DNA of 64,000 nt from Pseudomonadota bacterium (GCA_028873515.1 JAGWIG010000004.1:1-64000); one strand, 5' to 3'; counted from the stretch's first letter, positions 30,200 to 41,230 are shown. Notes: generated by a model from the sequence alone, not told the origin. Made by a program: numbers and translations.

Positions 30200-32047
30200 T
30201 TAACCGCCATAGAGTTTGACGTGATCACCAGGATGGAGGATTTTACGTTGTGGGATCCGGTTCCAACGTTCAATATCATTAATATTGACGTTGAAGCGAT
30301 GTGCTATGGAGTCAAGGGTGTCGCCTCTGCGAACGGTATAGCGGGTCAACCGGATATGCTGTTTTACATTGTCCTGCCTTGCCTCTTGAGTGTTTTCTGG
30401 AACAAGGTGCAGAGTTTGACCCGGTCTTAGAGTTGTTTTTCCTCCGTTAAGTGCAAGAAGTTGTTCAGTATTGATGTGGTGTGTATGGGCAATCCCGTAC
30501 AAGGTATCTCCAGGGCGCACTGTATAAATATTTTTGCCATGGTTATGGCTATTTATAAAATGGGTTAGGTCATGTTTATTTGTTTCCGCAAGTTGAACCT
30601 GTGCTTCATGTGCAGGATAAATGCCTGTTTGAGAATTTTTAGGAACAAGGTGCAGAATTTCACCCGGTTTGAGAACTGTTCGTCCGCCGTTAAGTGCAAC
30701 GAGTTGCCTCAGGTTGATGTGATGGGTATGTGCAATTTTGTAGAGAGTGTCTCCTACCCTTACCGTATAGATATCATGACCGCCGCTATACTTATATTCA
30801 TGGAAGGGAGGAGCAAGTAGTTCTTGCTGTCTGTAGAACCGAAAATGCGAATTGTCTGGTAGCCCATTGACTTCAGCAAGAAGGCGGACACTTGTTCCGG
30901 TTTTTTGCGCAATTTGATGCAACCATTCTCCTCGCCGGGTAATGTACCTTCTCCAATTCCTAAGGGGGTTGTTAAATTGCGTAAGATGTTGTTCAAAAAC
31001 AGAGACTTTATCAACAGGCAGGAGAATGCTGCCCGTTGAGCTGGGAATAAATGAATGTTTGTAGGCAGGATTCAATGCCTTGAATTCTTTCAGGGGAATA
31101 TCGGCAAGTATGGCTGCTTCATGGACATCGAGTGGTTCTTTTAGAGGCGCATCCTTGAAATAAGCTTTATTAGGAATGAAATCGGTTTCAAGTCCATAAC
31201 TTGCTGGATGTTCGATAATATCCCTTACTGCAAGGAGTTGGGGCACATAATTTTTGGTTTGTTCAGGCAAGGGGAGAGAAAGATAATTAGTTGGTAATCC
31301 AAGAGCCTTTTGCCTTGCAATTAGCTGGTTTACAAGTCCTTCGCCACAATTGTAGGCAGCAAGGGCCAGGTACCAGTTTCCAAGGTCGCCGTGAAGACGA
31401 TCTAAATAGGTTAATGCTGCATTTGTTGCGGCTTTGATGTCACGTCGTTCATCCATCCAGTGATTTTGATCAAGGCCAAAGTCACGGCCCGTGTCAGGAA
31501 TAAACTGCCAAATACCAGAAGCTTTGCTCCGAGATAAGGCCTGTGGATTAAATGCTGATTCCACCATAGGAAGCAAGGCTATTTCCATCGGCATGTCACG
31601 CTTTTTAACTTGTGTGACGATATAATACAAATAGCGTTTGCTCCGTTTTAACATCCGTTTTACATAAGCGGGTCTTTGGCGGTACCATTCTTCATCTTGA
31701 GCGACCAGCGGAGTGTTGAGATTAGGTAAATCAAGATTGGCTCGAATCAGGTTAAGAAGATTACGGGTATTTTTATCGATGTCTGCCTGGTTAAAGCTAG
31801 CATTTTGATTTTCAGAATCAGGAGAAGTATTCGAGGTCTGAGCTTGCGATATTGCGCTAGTGTTAGGGGTGCCCCTAGGTGTCGTTATAGTAGAGCTTGT
31901 GCCTGAATTACTGGCAGAGTTAACGGTCTGGGTTGTCGATTCAGGAATAGCGTTTTGATTTACAGTAGACGTGCGCGTATTTGGCATATTTGCGCAGCCG
32001 GTTAAAGCAATCCCCAAAGTTAAGATAATAAACAGCCTATTCTGCAT
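30200..32047 (-). CDS. mltD: LysM-containing membrane-bound lytic murein transglycosylase D
   Basis: Lipobox LTGC after MQNRLFIILTLGIA; SLT domain ALLPMVESAFNPQALSRSKASGIWQFIPDTGRDFGL; C-terminal LysM repeats. The ORF to 32128 includes an unlikely upstream extension. Confidence 0.92.
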   Translation of the reverse strand: MQNRLFIILTLGIALTGCANMPNTRTSTVNQNAIPESTTQTVNSASNSGTSSTITTPRGTPNTSAISQAQTSNTSPDSENQNASFNQADIDKNTRNLLNLIRANLDLPNLNTPLVAQDEEWYRQRPAYVKRMLKRSKRYLYYIVTQVKKRDMPMEIALLPMVESAFNPQALSRSKASGIWQFIPDTGRDFGLDQNHWMDERRDIKAATNAALTYLDRLHGDLGNWYLALAAYNCGEGLVNQLIARQKALGLPTNYLSLPLPEQTKNYVPQLLAVRDIIEHPASYGLETDFIPNKAYFKDAPLKEPLDVHEAAILADIPLKEFKALNPAYKHSFIPSSTGSILLPVDKVSVFEQHLTQFNNPLRNWRRYITRRGEWLHQIAQKTGTSVRLLAEVNGLPDNSHFRFYRQQELLAPPFHEYKYSGGHDIYTVRVGDTLYKIAHTHHINLRQLVALNGGRTVLKPGEILHLVPKNSQTGIYPAHEAQVQLAETNKHDLTHFINSHNHGKNIYTVRPGDTLYGIAHTHHINTEQLLALNGGKTTLRPGQTLHLVPENTQEARQDNVKQHIRLTRYTVRRGDTLDSIAHRFNVNINDIERWNRIPQRKILHPGDHVKLYGG

Positions 32048-32341
32048 TAATTGGAGCAATCGTGGACTGACGGCGCAAGAACCGTGCAGCCGGTTATTCA
32101 AATTGTATGAGTCCTCATCTTGAGCCATGCAAACCAGTTGGCTCAGATGGACCTTATCCGGTTAGAAGGATGGTATCGGCACAGTAACCCTTACGTCAAG
32201 AAAAAATGATAGAAAAAATACGGATTGGATTAAAATAGTAGTGAAAATTACATTCTGTGGGATTGGCAGGTATCGGGTAATGTGCATGTTTAGACGCACT
32301 TAAATTTTATTATTGATGTGTCGAAAAAATTTAAGTGTGTT

Positions 32342-33112
32342 TCAGAAATTGTTTTTGGCTTCCCTCAATGCTGAAAAAACCGAAATTATATCATCGGGAT
32401 TTGCACCATATAGTTTTTTAGCTGCCAGAGCCACATTAGCTATACAGCAACGTAGAAAGGGGTTGATGTTACGTTCGATCTCAATGGTGCTCGGAAGTGT
32501 GGGCAAGTTTTGTTTTCTCAGGCTGATGGCATTCATGTCATATTGCCGGAGTTTAAGATTTTCAGGTTCGATATGTTTTGCAAAACGAAGATTTGAAAGG
32601 GTGTATTCATGAGTGCAATAGACTTGTGTGTTTGCAGGAAGATGGGCAAGTTTATCAAGTGAGTTAAGCATCATGGAGGGGTTTCCTTCAAATATACGGC
32701 CACAACCCGCAGAGAACAGGGTGTCTCCACACAGTACAAAATTTTCACCGATATAGCCAATATGTCCCAATGTATGTCCTGGAATCTCCATGATTCTTAG
32801 TGAAATCCCGATTTCATCGATTGTAAGGGTATCTCCGTCAACCAATGAATGGGTCAGGGTGGGAATCGGATCCTTTGCTGGGCCATAGATTGGAATGCGG
32901 TAAAGTTCCCGAAGCCTTGCATTGCCACCCGTATGATCTTTATGGTGGTGCGTATTGAGCACTGCACATAATTTAAGGCCCGTATGCTCTAGCCAGTTTA
33001 TAGTGATATTGGCATCGCCTGGATCTACGGCGACTGCGTAGCCGTTATTGATGAGCATCCAGATATAGTTATCGGTAAATGCGGGAACTGGTATGATAGT
33101 AATCATCTTCAT
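32342..33112 (-). CDS. gloB: Hydroxyacylglutathione hydrolase (glyoxalase II)
   Basis: NTHHHKDHTGGN metal motif; FSAGCGRIFEGNPSMMLNSL. Confidence 0.95.
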   Translation of the reverse strand: MKMITIIPVPAFTDNYIWMLINNGYAVAVDPGDANITINWLEHTGLKLCAVLNTHHHKDHTGGNARLRELYRIPIYGPAKDPIPTLTHSLVDGDTLTIDEIGISLRIMEIPGHTLGHIGYIGENFVLCGDTLFSAGCGRIFEGNPSMMLNSLDKLAHLPANTQVYCTHEYTLSNLRFAKHIEPENLKLRQYDMNAISLRKQNLPTLPSTIEIERNINPFLRCCIANVALAAKKLYGANPDDIISVFSALREAKNNF

Positions 33113-33135
33113 ATCTTGGCCCTGATGATCATTTC

Positions 33136-33888
33136 ATGTCAACCATAAACCTTGATGATTGGTTTGAAACTCCCTTGGGTCAGTATGTGCTTTCCTGTGA
33201 AAGAGCGTATTTTGAAAAGGTGACAGCGGATATTTTTGGTTTTCATGCGGTGCAACTTGGACTCTGCCATTTTGATTTCCTCTCGAGTTGCCGCATGTCC
33301 CATCGGTTTGCAGCAGGCGACAGGGCGGGGATCGTGCGATTGAACATGCTTCAGTTACCATTCGCAAACCAGTCTGTTGATCTGGTGTTGTTGCCACATA
33401 TACTTGAATTCAGCAAGGAACCTCACCAGATTTTGCGTGAGGTTGAGCGTATCCTTGTTCCGGAAGGGCAGGTACTTTTATCAGGATTCAATCCATTCGG
33501 TCTCTTTGGAATTATGAAATTGTTACCCAGATTTAATCGGGAGTTGCCTTGGAATACTGATTTTATCTCTCTTATTCGTGCTAAGGACTGGCTGTCGCTT
33601 CTGAATTTCGAGATAGTGGGTGGCCGTTTTGCGTGCTACGCTCCTCCATTGGCAAGAAGAAGCTGGATTGAGCATTTTGCTTTTATGGAAAAAGCAGGAG
33701 ATCGCTGGTGGGGAGTGGCAGGAGGCATTTATTTTTTGCAAGCCCAGAAAAAGATTCTCGGAATGAAAGTGATTCGACCGGGATGGCAGGATAAAAACGT
33801 ACTGGCTGCACGTAAAGCTGCGGCATCACAGCGTGAATGCGGTTGTCAACAAGAGGGAAATTTCAATGGTAATGGAAATGCTGCATGA
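33136..33888 (+). CDS. SAM-dependent methyltransferase family protein
   Basis: [47 protein letters not shown]. Confidence 0.85.
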   Translation: MSTINLDDWFETPLGQYVLSCERAYFEKVTADIFGFHAVQLGLCHFDFLSSCRMSHRFAAGDRAGIVRLNMLQLPFANQSVDLVLLPHILEFSKEPHQILREVERILVPEGQVLLSGFNPFGLFGIMKLLPRFNRELPWNTDFISLIRAKDWLSLLNFEIVGGRFACYAPPLARRSWIEHFAFMEKAGDRWWGVAGGIYFLQAQKKILGMKVIRPGWQDKNVLAARKAAASQRECGCQQEGNFNGNGNAA

Positions 33889-34321
33889 GGTCAGTATTTT
33901 TACGGATGGCGCTTGTAAGGGAAATCCAGGTGTAGGCGGGTGGGGCGCCTTATTGCAGTTTAAGGACAAGGAAAGAGAAATATGTGGTGGGGAACTGCAT
34001 ACAACGAACAATCGCATGGAACTCCTTGCCGTAATTAATGCTCTTGATCTCTTAAAGACTCCTTGTCGTATTACGCTTTATACTGACTCCCAGTATGTGC
34101 AAAAAGGAATATCCGAATGGCTTCCAAATTGGAAACGTCGTAATTGGCGTACAAGCTCCAATCAAGCTGTAAAGAATGCTGATTTATGGCAAAGGCTCGA
34201 TGATCTATCGAAACCACATGAAATTTCATGGCGTTGGGTGAGGGGACATAATGGCCATCCTGAAAATGAACGTGCTGACGCCTTAGCCAATCTTGGAGTT
34301 ATTCAGGCCCATGGTAAATAA
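33866..34321 (+). CDS. rnhA: Ribonuclease HI
   Basis: [53 protein letters not shown]. Confidence 0.96.
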   Translation: MVMEMLHEVSIFTDGACKGNPGVGGWGALLQFKDKEREICGGELHTTNNRMELLAVINALDLLKTPCRITLYTDSQYVQKGISEWLPNWKRRNWRTSSNQAVKNADLWQRLDDLSKPHEISWRWVRGHNGHPENERADALANLGVIQAHGK

Positions 34322-34386
34322 TGACGTTTACTGGTATATACCCCAGCCAGTCTTCAATTATATTAATACCTTGTTTTGAGGATCTG

Positions 34387-35127
34387 ATGGTGAGTGATTT
34401 GAACCAGGCTGGTAATGATCGTTGTATTTTTCTTGATACTGAAACTACTGGCCTTGAAATACGTGAAGGCCATCGTATCATTGAAATTGCAGCAGTTGAG
34501 ATGATGAATCGCCGCCTTACGGGCAGAAGGTTTCACGAATATATTGATCCACAACGAGATATTGATCCCGGAGCTGAGGCGATACATGGGATTACACGGC
34601 AGTTTCTTGAAGGCAAACCCCCTTTTTCGAAAATTGTGCGCTCTTTCTGCGAATTTGTAAGTGGCACAGAACTTATCATTCACAATGCCCCTTTTGATAT
34701 TGGTTTTCTTAACTACGAACTTAGCTTGGCTGGCCTTAATCCACTTGAAGATTTTTCGGTGAAAATCTCAGATTCATTACGTCTTGCACGTGAATTACAT
34801 CCTGGCCAAAGGAATAGTCTTGATGCACTTTGCAAACGGTATGGGGTTGATAACTCAAGCCGTTCATTGCATGGGGCCCTTCTCGATGCTGAACTTCTTG
34901 CAGAAGTTTATCTGTCAATGACACGGGGACAGTCTAACCTGGTTATGGATTCATTACCCCCTTCCAAAATGGTAGACCAGGGGTTGTCGTCTCAATTGCC
35001 AGAAGTCATTGTGCTTGAAGTACAGGCTGAGGAGCTTGTGTTGCATCAGTCGCAGCTTGAAGGCATTCAAAAGGAGAGTCATGGCAAGTGTGTTTGGTTA
35101 TCAAATGAACTAACGGAAGAGTTTTAA
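34387..35127 (+). CDS. dnaQ: DNA polymerase III epsilon subunit
   Basis: IFLDTETTGLEIREGHRIIEIAAVEM (ExoI), HNAPFDIGFLNYEL (ExoII), HGALLDAELLAEVYL (ExoIII). Confidence 0.95.
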   Translation: MVSDLNQAGNDRCIFLDTETTGLEIREGHRIIEIAAVEMMNRRLTGRRFHEYIDPQRDIDPGAEAIHGITRQFLEGKPPFSKIVRSFCEFVSGTELIIHNAPFDIGFLNYELSLAGLNPLEDFSVKISDSLRLARELHPGQRNSLDALCKRYGVDNSSRSLHGALLDAELLAEVYLSMTRGQSNLVMDSLPPSKMVDQGLSSQLPEVIVLEVQAEELVLHQSQLEGIQKESHGKCVWLSNELTEEF

Positions 35128-35174
35128 TTTTAAAAGAAGGATTGTGGTTAATTATGGTTAATGAAGGTATATAG

Positions 35175-35729
35175 ATGGTTGAACAATTTCCAGGTTCTGT
35201 TGATGCAGGATCTCGAGACGTCCTGATTTTCCCGTCAGATTGGATTAAGCGTTGGGCAAGTTATATTCCTCGTAAGGCTAAAGTACTAGATCTGGCTTGT
35301 GGAAGTGGTCGTCATAGCCGGTATCTTGCACGGCTTGGTCATGAAGTAACTGCTGTGGATCTTGACATCAGCAGAATCAGTAGTGCTGTAATTCAGAATG
35401 TAATTCCTTTAAAGCTTGATATTGAGCATGAACTCTGGCCTTTTGCTTTGAATGAATTTTCAGGTATTGTTGTAACCAATTATCTTTATCGTCCTGTTTT
35501 CTCAAACCTGATTAAAAGTCTGGCAATAGGCGGCGTGCTGATTTATGAGACTTTTTCACATGGCAATGAACAATATGGAAATCCAAAAAGGCCGGAATAT
35601 CTTTTGTTGCCTGGTGAGCTACTGGAAATTGTTGAAGGTAAGCTGCATGTATTGGGATATGAGGATGGATATGTAAATAAACCCAGGCCGGCCTGTGTGC
35701 AGCGTATTTGTGCAAGAAAAGAGAACTGA
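35175..35729 (+). CDS. SAM-dependent methyltransferase (TehB-like fold)
   Basis: AKVLDLACGSGRHSRYLARLGHEVTAVDLD motif I. Confidence 0.85.
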   Translation: MVEQFPGSVDAGSRDVLIFPSDWIKRWASYIPRKAKVLDLACGSGRHSRYLARLGHEVTAVDLDISRISSAVIQNVIPLKLDIEHELWPFALNEFSGIVVTNYLYRPVFSNLIKSLAIGGVLIYETFSHGNEQYGNPKRPEYLLLPGELLEIVEGKLHVLGYEDGYVNKPRPACVQRICARKEN

Positions 35730-35855
35730 ATATCTTATTAAAGTATTATGTAGATTCGAATGTGGATATAGTTTCACTTAGGATGTGTACGTGCCCTTAG
35801 TTTCATGCGCTGTTAATATCAGTTACACTAGGTCTTTTTTATTGGATCTGAATTT

Positions 35856-36734
35856 ATGTTAAAGGGTAGCTTGGTGGCTATCGTCACGCCGATGTTTGAT
35901 GATGGTCGCCTGGATCTCGTTGGGCTTCGCGCTCTGGTTGATTTTCATATTGCAGCAGGTACGGATGGTATTGTTGTAGTAGGCACTACCGGCGAATCTC
36001 CGACCGTGAATTTTGAAGAGCATTGCCTGTTAATTGAGATAGTTTCTCAACATGCTGCCGGACGGATTCCCATTATTGCAGGAACGGGCGCAAACTCGAC
36101 TTCAGAGGCAATAGAATTAACCCGTCATGCAGCAGCGCAGGGGGTTCATTCCTGCTTGCTCGTTACTCCTTATTATAATCGACCAACCCAGGAAGGGCTT
36201 TATAGACATTTTCGTGCTGTAGCTGAAGCAGTTGATATTCCACAAATTCTATATAATGTTCCTTCCAGAACTGCTGTGGATCTGGTTAATGACACAGTTA
36301 TGCGTCTTGCTTCTGTTCCCAACATAGTTGGAATTAAAGATGCTACAGGTAACATGGAACGGTGTTCTGATCTTTTATCAAGACTGCCAAAAGATTTTGC
36401 TCTTTATGGTGGAGATGATCCAAGTGGACTGGCGTTAATGTTTATGGGTGGGCACGGAGTGATTTCTGTAACTTCTAATGTGGCTCCAGCATTGATGCAT
36501 CAAATGTGTGAATATGCATTTTCCGGAAAAATTCCTGAGGCGATTGCTATTAATATGCGCCTTCTTGAGCTTCATCAAAAACTATTTGTTGAAGCAAATC
36601 CTATACCTGTTAAATGGGCGTTGAAGGAAATGGGGTTAATCCCAGGAGGGATTCGTCTACCTCTTACGCCTTTGTCGAAAATCCACCATGCCACCCTTCG
36701 TCAGGCGATGCAGCGTGCAGGCGTGTTACCGTAA
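35856..36734 (+). CDS. dapA: 4-hydroxy-tetrahydrodipicolinate synthase
   Basis: GTTGESPTVNFEEH; YYNRPTQEGLYRHF; VGIKDATGNM. Confidence 0.96.
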   Translation: MLKGSLVAIVTPMFDDGRLDLVGLRALVDFHIAAGTDGIVVVGTTGESPTVNFEEHCLLIEIVSQHAAGRIPIIAGTGANSTSEAIELTRHAAAQGVHSCLLVTPYYNRPTQEGLYRHFRAVAEAVDIPQILYNVPSRTAVDLVNDTVMRLASVPNIVGIKDATGNMERCSDLLSRLPKDFALYGGDDPSGLALMFMGGHGVISVTSNVAPALMHQMCEYAFSGKIPEAIAINMRLLELHQKLFVEANPIPVKWALKEMGLIPGGIRLPLTPLSKIHHATLRQAMQRAGVLP

Positions 36735-36738
36735 TCTT

Positions 36739-37872
36739 ATGGATAGAAAAATGATGAATAGTCGGAAATTTCTGGCAGGAGCTGTTATGTTGTTGGCCTT
36801 GGCCGGATGCTCTACTTTTGAAAAAATCAACCCGTTTGGGGGAAAAGATAATACTTCTGACTACAAGTTGGCAAGACTTCACCCACCTTTAGATGTTCCT
36901 CCTGGTTTGACAGTGCCACAGTCTAATGACCTATATAGTGTACCTAGATCTGGTAGTGGGACAACATTTTCCCAGTATTCACAGCAAAAGCAGCTTGCTC
37001 AGCAGGCGGTGTTACCACATCAGACTACTTCAACTGCAATCAATAGTGTTTTGCCAGGTAGTGATAAAGCAATTCTTGAGCGTGACGGGAACACGCGCTG
37101 GTTACGGGTTAAATTACCAGCACAGCAGGTTTGGCCTGTTGTTGAATCATTCTGGAAACGCCAGGGTTACAGCTTACCCATTAGCGATCCAATAACGGGA
37201 GTAATGCGAACTGATTGGCATCCGACACAAGTTAAGAGTCCGTCTGGTAGTTTTTTTGGCGGGGATCTTGGCGGTGAGATGAGCATGTACACAACTCGTC
37301 TTGAGCGAGGAAGTGAACCTGAAACTACAGAAATTTATATTAGTTATCATGGTGCGATTGAGAAAGACGGAAATAATTCAGATTGGCGTTCATTACCTCC
37401 TGACCCACAGAAGGAACTGGATAAGCTCATGAAGCTATTGGTGAGCTTTGGAGTAAGAAGTTCAACGGCTAATGCTGAGTTGGCTCATGCAGCTGATTTC
37501 GTTCAACCTCGAGCAATAGTGATAAACAATGGTACGGCACTTATTATCAAAGAGGATTTTAAGAATGCCTGGAGACGTATTGGGCTTGCCCTTGATCGCG
37601 AGGACTTTATGGTCCAGAACCGTAATCGGACTGCGGGGATTTATTATGTGAAGTATAAGCAAGAGATACCTGGTCACGCGAAGCAGTCCTGGTTGTCTAA
37701 AATTGAATTTTGGAAAACTGCGAAACCGGCAATGGTAACGGGAGATTACCAAATTAAGGTGACTGGTGATGCTCAGAGCTCTCTTATCCAGGTGCAGGAC
37801 ATTTATGGCTATCCCCTTAAGAATGAAATTGCGCAGAAAATTGTTTCCAAGCTTAATGGTGATCTGAAGTAA
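36739..37872 (+). CDS. bamC: Outer membrane protein assembly factor BamC
   Basis: Lipobox LAGCSTFEKINPF; YKLARLHPPLDVPPGLTVP. Confidence 0.88.
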   Translation: MDRKMMNSRKFLAGAVMLLALAGCSTFEKINPFGGKDNTSDYKLARLHPPLDVPPGLTVPQSNDLYSVPRSGSGTTFSQYSQQKQLAQQAVLPHQTTSTAINSVLPGSDKAILERDGNTRWLRVKLPAQQVWPVVESFWKRQGYSLPISDPITGVMRTDWHPTQVKSPSGSFFGGDLGGEMSMYTTRLERGSEPETTEIYISYHGAIEKDGNNSDWRSLPPDPQKELDKLMKLLVSFGVRSSTANAELAHAADFVQPRAIVINNGTALIIKEDFKNAWRRIGLALDREDFMVQNRNRTAGIYYVKYKQEIPGHAKQSWLSKIEFWKTAKPAMVTGDYQIKVTGDAQSSLIQVQDIYGYPLKNEIAQKIVSKLNGDLK

Positions 37873-37911
37873 TCGTGGTGTAGCGTAATGGATGAAAGAT
37901 AATATTTGTTT

Positions 37912-38673
37912 ATGCGATTTGCATCCCTCGGTAGTGGTAGTGGTGGTAATGCGCTTGTCTGCTGCGCAGGAGGTACAACGCTACTCCTGGATTGTGGTTT
38001 TGGTCTTGCTGAAACCCAGTTGAGAATGGGTAGACTGGGTTTGACAATGGATGCACTTAACGCGATTGTGGTTACACATGAACATTCTGATCATGTACAA
38101 GGAGTTGCTAGGCTTGCCAGACGTTATAGCCTAAAGGTTTGGCTGACTTATGGTACTTGGCGCATGATGGAAGAAAGAATGTCAGGAATTGATGTTGAAT
38201 TTATTGAAGCAGATATTTCTTTTTCAATCGGCGACCTTTTGCTTTATCCCTATACAGTGCCACATGACGCCCGGGAACCGGTCCAGTTCGTGTTAAGTGA
38301 TGGTAAATCCCGGCTTGGGGTGTTGACGGATGCAGGGAGACGTACTCCTCATATTGAGAGCATGCTGACAGGTATGGATGGTCTCGTTCTTGAATGTAAT
38401 CATGATCGTCAGATGCTTGAAAAAAGCAATTATCCTCCAAGCCTAAAACGCCGTATTGGCGGGCCCTATGGGCATATGGATAATGAGGAGGCTGCACAGC
38501 TTTTAGCCGCTCTTGATACTTCACATCTTAAGCATCTAATTGCAGCTCATTTGAGTGAGCAGAATAATAACCCTGAACTGGTTCGTCGAAAGCTTGCTGC
38601 AGTAATGGGATGTAAAGAAAACTGGGTTGGCGTTGCAAGTCAGGTTGAAGGGTTCAGGTGGAGAGAATTTTAG
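37912..38673 (+). CDS. MBL-fold metallo-hydrolase (YycJ-like)
   Basis: MRFASLGSGSGGNALV; VVTHEHSDHVQGV metal motif. Confidence 0.9.
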   Translation: MRFASLGSGSGGNALVCCAGGTTLLLDCGFGLAETQLRMGRLGLTMDALNAIVVTHEHSDHVQGVARLARRYSLKVWLTYGTWRMMEERMSGIDVEFIEADISFSIGDLLLYPYTVPHDAREPVQFVLSDGKSRLGVLTDAGRRTPHIESMLTGMDGLVLECNHDRQMLEKSNYPPSLKRRIGGPYGHMDNEEAAQLLAALDTSHLKHLIAAHLSEQNNNPELVRRKLAAVMGCKENWVGVASQVEGFRWREF

Positions 38674-38686
38674 CAAGATATTGACT

Positions 38687-38730
38687 AAAAGCCCCCTTCT
38701 GCCGCTTGCACAAGCGGGTTGGGGGGCTTT
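38687..38730. terminator. Probable bidirectional terminator
   Basis: aaaagccccc...ggggggcttt hairpin between convergent genes, with A/T tracts on both sides. Confidence 0.75.
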
Positions 38731-38765
38731 CACACCATAAGATTATGGAGTCCTTATTTGCTTGC

Positions 38766-38975
38766 TTAGTTGCTGCTGCCTGAAGCAGGCGCTGCAGCAG
38801 GAGCGGCAGAACCATCAGCAGGAGCGGAAGTTGTAGCTTCAGCAGCTGGGGCAGCAGGTGCGGTAGCAGGGGCAGCAGCGGGAGTGCTGTTATCAGCAGC
38901 CGGGGCAGCTTCCTTTTTTTGGCAAGCGGTCAATGCGAGAGCGAGGATGGCGGCAGCCAGAACGGTATATTTCAT
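38766..38975 (-). CDS. Small Ala/Pro-rich lipoprotein
   Basis: MKYTVLAAAILALALTAC lipobox followed by an Ala/Pro/Ser-rich 51-residue tail. Confidence 0.75.
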   Translation of the reverse strand: MKYTVLAAAILALALTACQKKEAAPAADNSTPAAAPATAPAAPAAEATTSAPADGSAAPAAAPASGSSN

Positions 38976-39067
38976 TCTATATTCCCTTTGAATAAATTAG
39001 TTTTCAAACTATTAACAGTCGGCTTATGTCTCAGGTATTTGCCGGCTGACGTGTGAAGTCTATCAGG

Positions 39068-39098
39068 TTTGTGAAAAGTCTCTACTATTTTTCACAAA
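39068..39098. repeat. 10-bp perfect inverted repeat
   Basis: tttgtgaaaa-N11-ttttcacaaa in the long intergenic region upstream of the small lipoprotein. Confidence 0.85.
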
Positions 39099-39445
39099 AT
39101 CCTATGATTCTGACATTATTTTCCGAACTGGATTTAACAAACCTGCCTGCGACTGGCAACCAGTGTCAGAAAACTTACAAACTGTAAGAATCATTTGTCG
39201 CTAACTTCATAATATATAAGATATAAATGTGAGTCAATATCTTTTTTAAATGGGTAGTTACTATATTGAAATTCAATTTTTTGAATGACTTTTTAGGCCA
39301 TTTTTATTTAAATGGGTATTGTTTTTTTATTTAATATATCATTATGATTATTAATAATTAAATGATAATATTTGTATAAAACTCTAGCACTTTGTAAGTT
39401 TGTGGTAAGGTTTGTGTAATAATTCAGTGTAGTACTTTATTTGTC

Positions 39446-40570
39446 TCAGGCTGTGCCATCAAGATGGATAATACCTTCTAGATACCATGGATAAATATTC
39501 TGGACTAATGCTTCAGATAAATTTTTGCCACTTAAGCTTCGTGTATCAGCAAGTATCTTCAAATTTGGATCAATCAGGGAGGAGGACTTGAGTAGATCCC
39601 CATTTAACCAGTACTGGTCTGAGTGAAAAAGTAATCTTGCAGCCGAGGCTAGTCTTATTCCATGATGTAATGCACGTTTCTTGAATGTTGCCAGGTTTAA
39701 AGGACGTTTTGGTGGCTTAAACAACACATGTGATTTTGGTTCGCTCAGATAACGTCCAAGAAAATCAATTATTTCTTTATGTCCCCATTGTATGGCTTTG
39801 AAACGCCTTGAAAGATCGGCTATGAGGTTTTCAGGTATTGCAGCAGGATTTTTGCTATAGGTTAATCCAGGATCGCCATACCGACCCTCAAACTCTAACG
39901 TTTCGCTAAGATAGGTAATAAACCCCTGAAAAAATTCATTATATTCTGGCGCACGAAAGCCAATAGAATAAGTCATGCAAAGGTCTAGAGCAATTCCATT
40001 ATGAGCAACATGCGGAGGGAGATAAAGCATATCTCCTGGCTCTAATATCCATTCTGCCTCAACTTGAAAATTACTAAGCAAATTTAGAGGAGCATTCTCA
40101 ACACGTTCCAAATCGGACTGCTGGGATATTTGCCAGCGTTTTCTTCCGAGGCCTTGAAGTAAAAAGACATCATATGAATCATAATGAGCTCCAAGACCTC
40201 CACCTGGAGGAGCAAGACTAACCATGAGGTCATCAAGCCGTGATTTGGGTATGAAATTGAAAGAATGAAGTAAATCATCCGCTTGTTGAATAACGAAATT
40301 GATGTCGTGAACAATAAGTGACCACCCTGTTGAGGGTAGACTGGTCAATGCAGATTCTTTAAATGGACCTTTTTCAACACGCCATGGTTGTTCTTGCATT
40401 ACCAGTCGTGAGCTTAAATCCTGGCGCATGCTGAGTGCCGCAAGATCGTCTGGATTAATAAAACCATTAAAGCCAGGCATGGCATTACGGATAAGTAAAG
40501 GTTTTTTTTGCCAATAATCAGCAAGAAACGTTTCAAGAGGAATATCGCCTAAAAGGCGGGATGAAGTCAT
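39446..40570 (-). CDS. roxA: JmjC/cupin ribosomal protein oxygenase, RoxA (YcfD)-like
   Basis: GGGLGAHYDSYDVFLLQGLGRKRWQI (HxD) and LPPHVAHNGIALD. Confidence 0.88.
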   Translation of the reverse strand: MTSSRLLGDIPLETFLADYWQKKPLLIRNAMPGFNGFINPDDLAALSMRQDLSSRLVMQEQPWRVEKGPFKESALTSLPSTGWSLIVHDINFVIQQADDLLHSFNFIPKSRLDDLMVSLAPPGGGLGAHYDSYDVFLLQGLGRKRWQISQQSDLERVENAPLNLLSNFQVEAEWILEPGDMLYLPPHVAHNGIALDLCMTYSIGFRAPEYNEFFQGFITYLSETLEFEGRYGDPGLTYSKNPAAIPENLIADLSRRFKAIQWGHKEIIDFLGRYLSEPKSHVLFKPPKRPLNLATFKKRALHHGIRLASAARLLFHSDQYWLNGDLLKSSSLIDPNLKILADTRSLSGKNLSEALVQNIYPWYLEGIIHLDGTA

Positions 40571-40747
40571 GCACCTATTATAGCCGGGGTGAATCACTGC
40601 ACAAGGGAAGGTTTGTTATGAATTACAATTCAGATAGAATACGTATCTGCTGTATTTTAAGTATTTTATTCAAGCCATGTTTTGGCTCGTCAATATTAGG
40701 CTTGTCTCTTTTCCTGGCGAGGTATGTTTTAAAAAAGGGGGTATGCT

Positions 40748-41230
40748 ATGGATATTTCACGTGATTCGGTCGTGAGCCTGACTTATTGCGTGCGCGATGA
40801 AAAGGGTAAAGTTGTTGATGAAACCCTTGAGCCAATCAGCTATTTGCATGGTGGTTATGATGGGATTTTCCCCATGATTGAAGAAGCCCTGCAAGGTAAA
40901 GGTGTAGGAACAACCCTTTCGATTAACTTGACCGCGGAAGATGCCTTTGGTCAATATGACGATACTCTTGTGCGAACCGAAGCCCGGAATGTCTTTCCAA
41001 CTGAATTGCTGGAACTCGGTATGCAGTTTGAAGGAAGCCCAGAAGGATCAGATGATTTTCTTGTATATACGGTTACAGGCTTAACAGATTCTGAGGTTGT
41101 GGTTGATGGTAACCACCCACTTGCCGGAATGGCACTGCAGTTTTCTTGTACAGTAACTGATGTGAGGCCTGCAACAGCAGAAGAGATTCAACATGGCCAT
41201 GTTCATGGAGCTCATGGCCATATTCACTAG
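40748..41230 (+). CDS. slyD: FKBP-type peptidylprolyl isomerase SlyD-like
   Basis: FKBP/SlyD domain and His-rich tail [12 protein letters not shown]. Confidence 0.93.
   Translation: MDISRDSVVSLTYCVRDEKGKVVDETLEPISYLHGGYDGIFPMIEEALQGKGVGTTLSINLTAEDAFGQYDDTLVRTEARNVFPTELLELGMQFEGSPEGSDDFLVYTVTGLTDSEVVVDGNHPLAGMALQFSCTVTDVRPATAEEIQHGHVHGAHGHIH

Noticed and set aside
38770-38991. 73-aa Ala/Gly-rich + strand ORF
   Set aside because: Mirror of the low-complexity Ala-rich lipoprotein on the minus strand, which has a signal peptide and lipobox.
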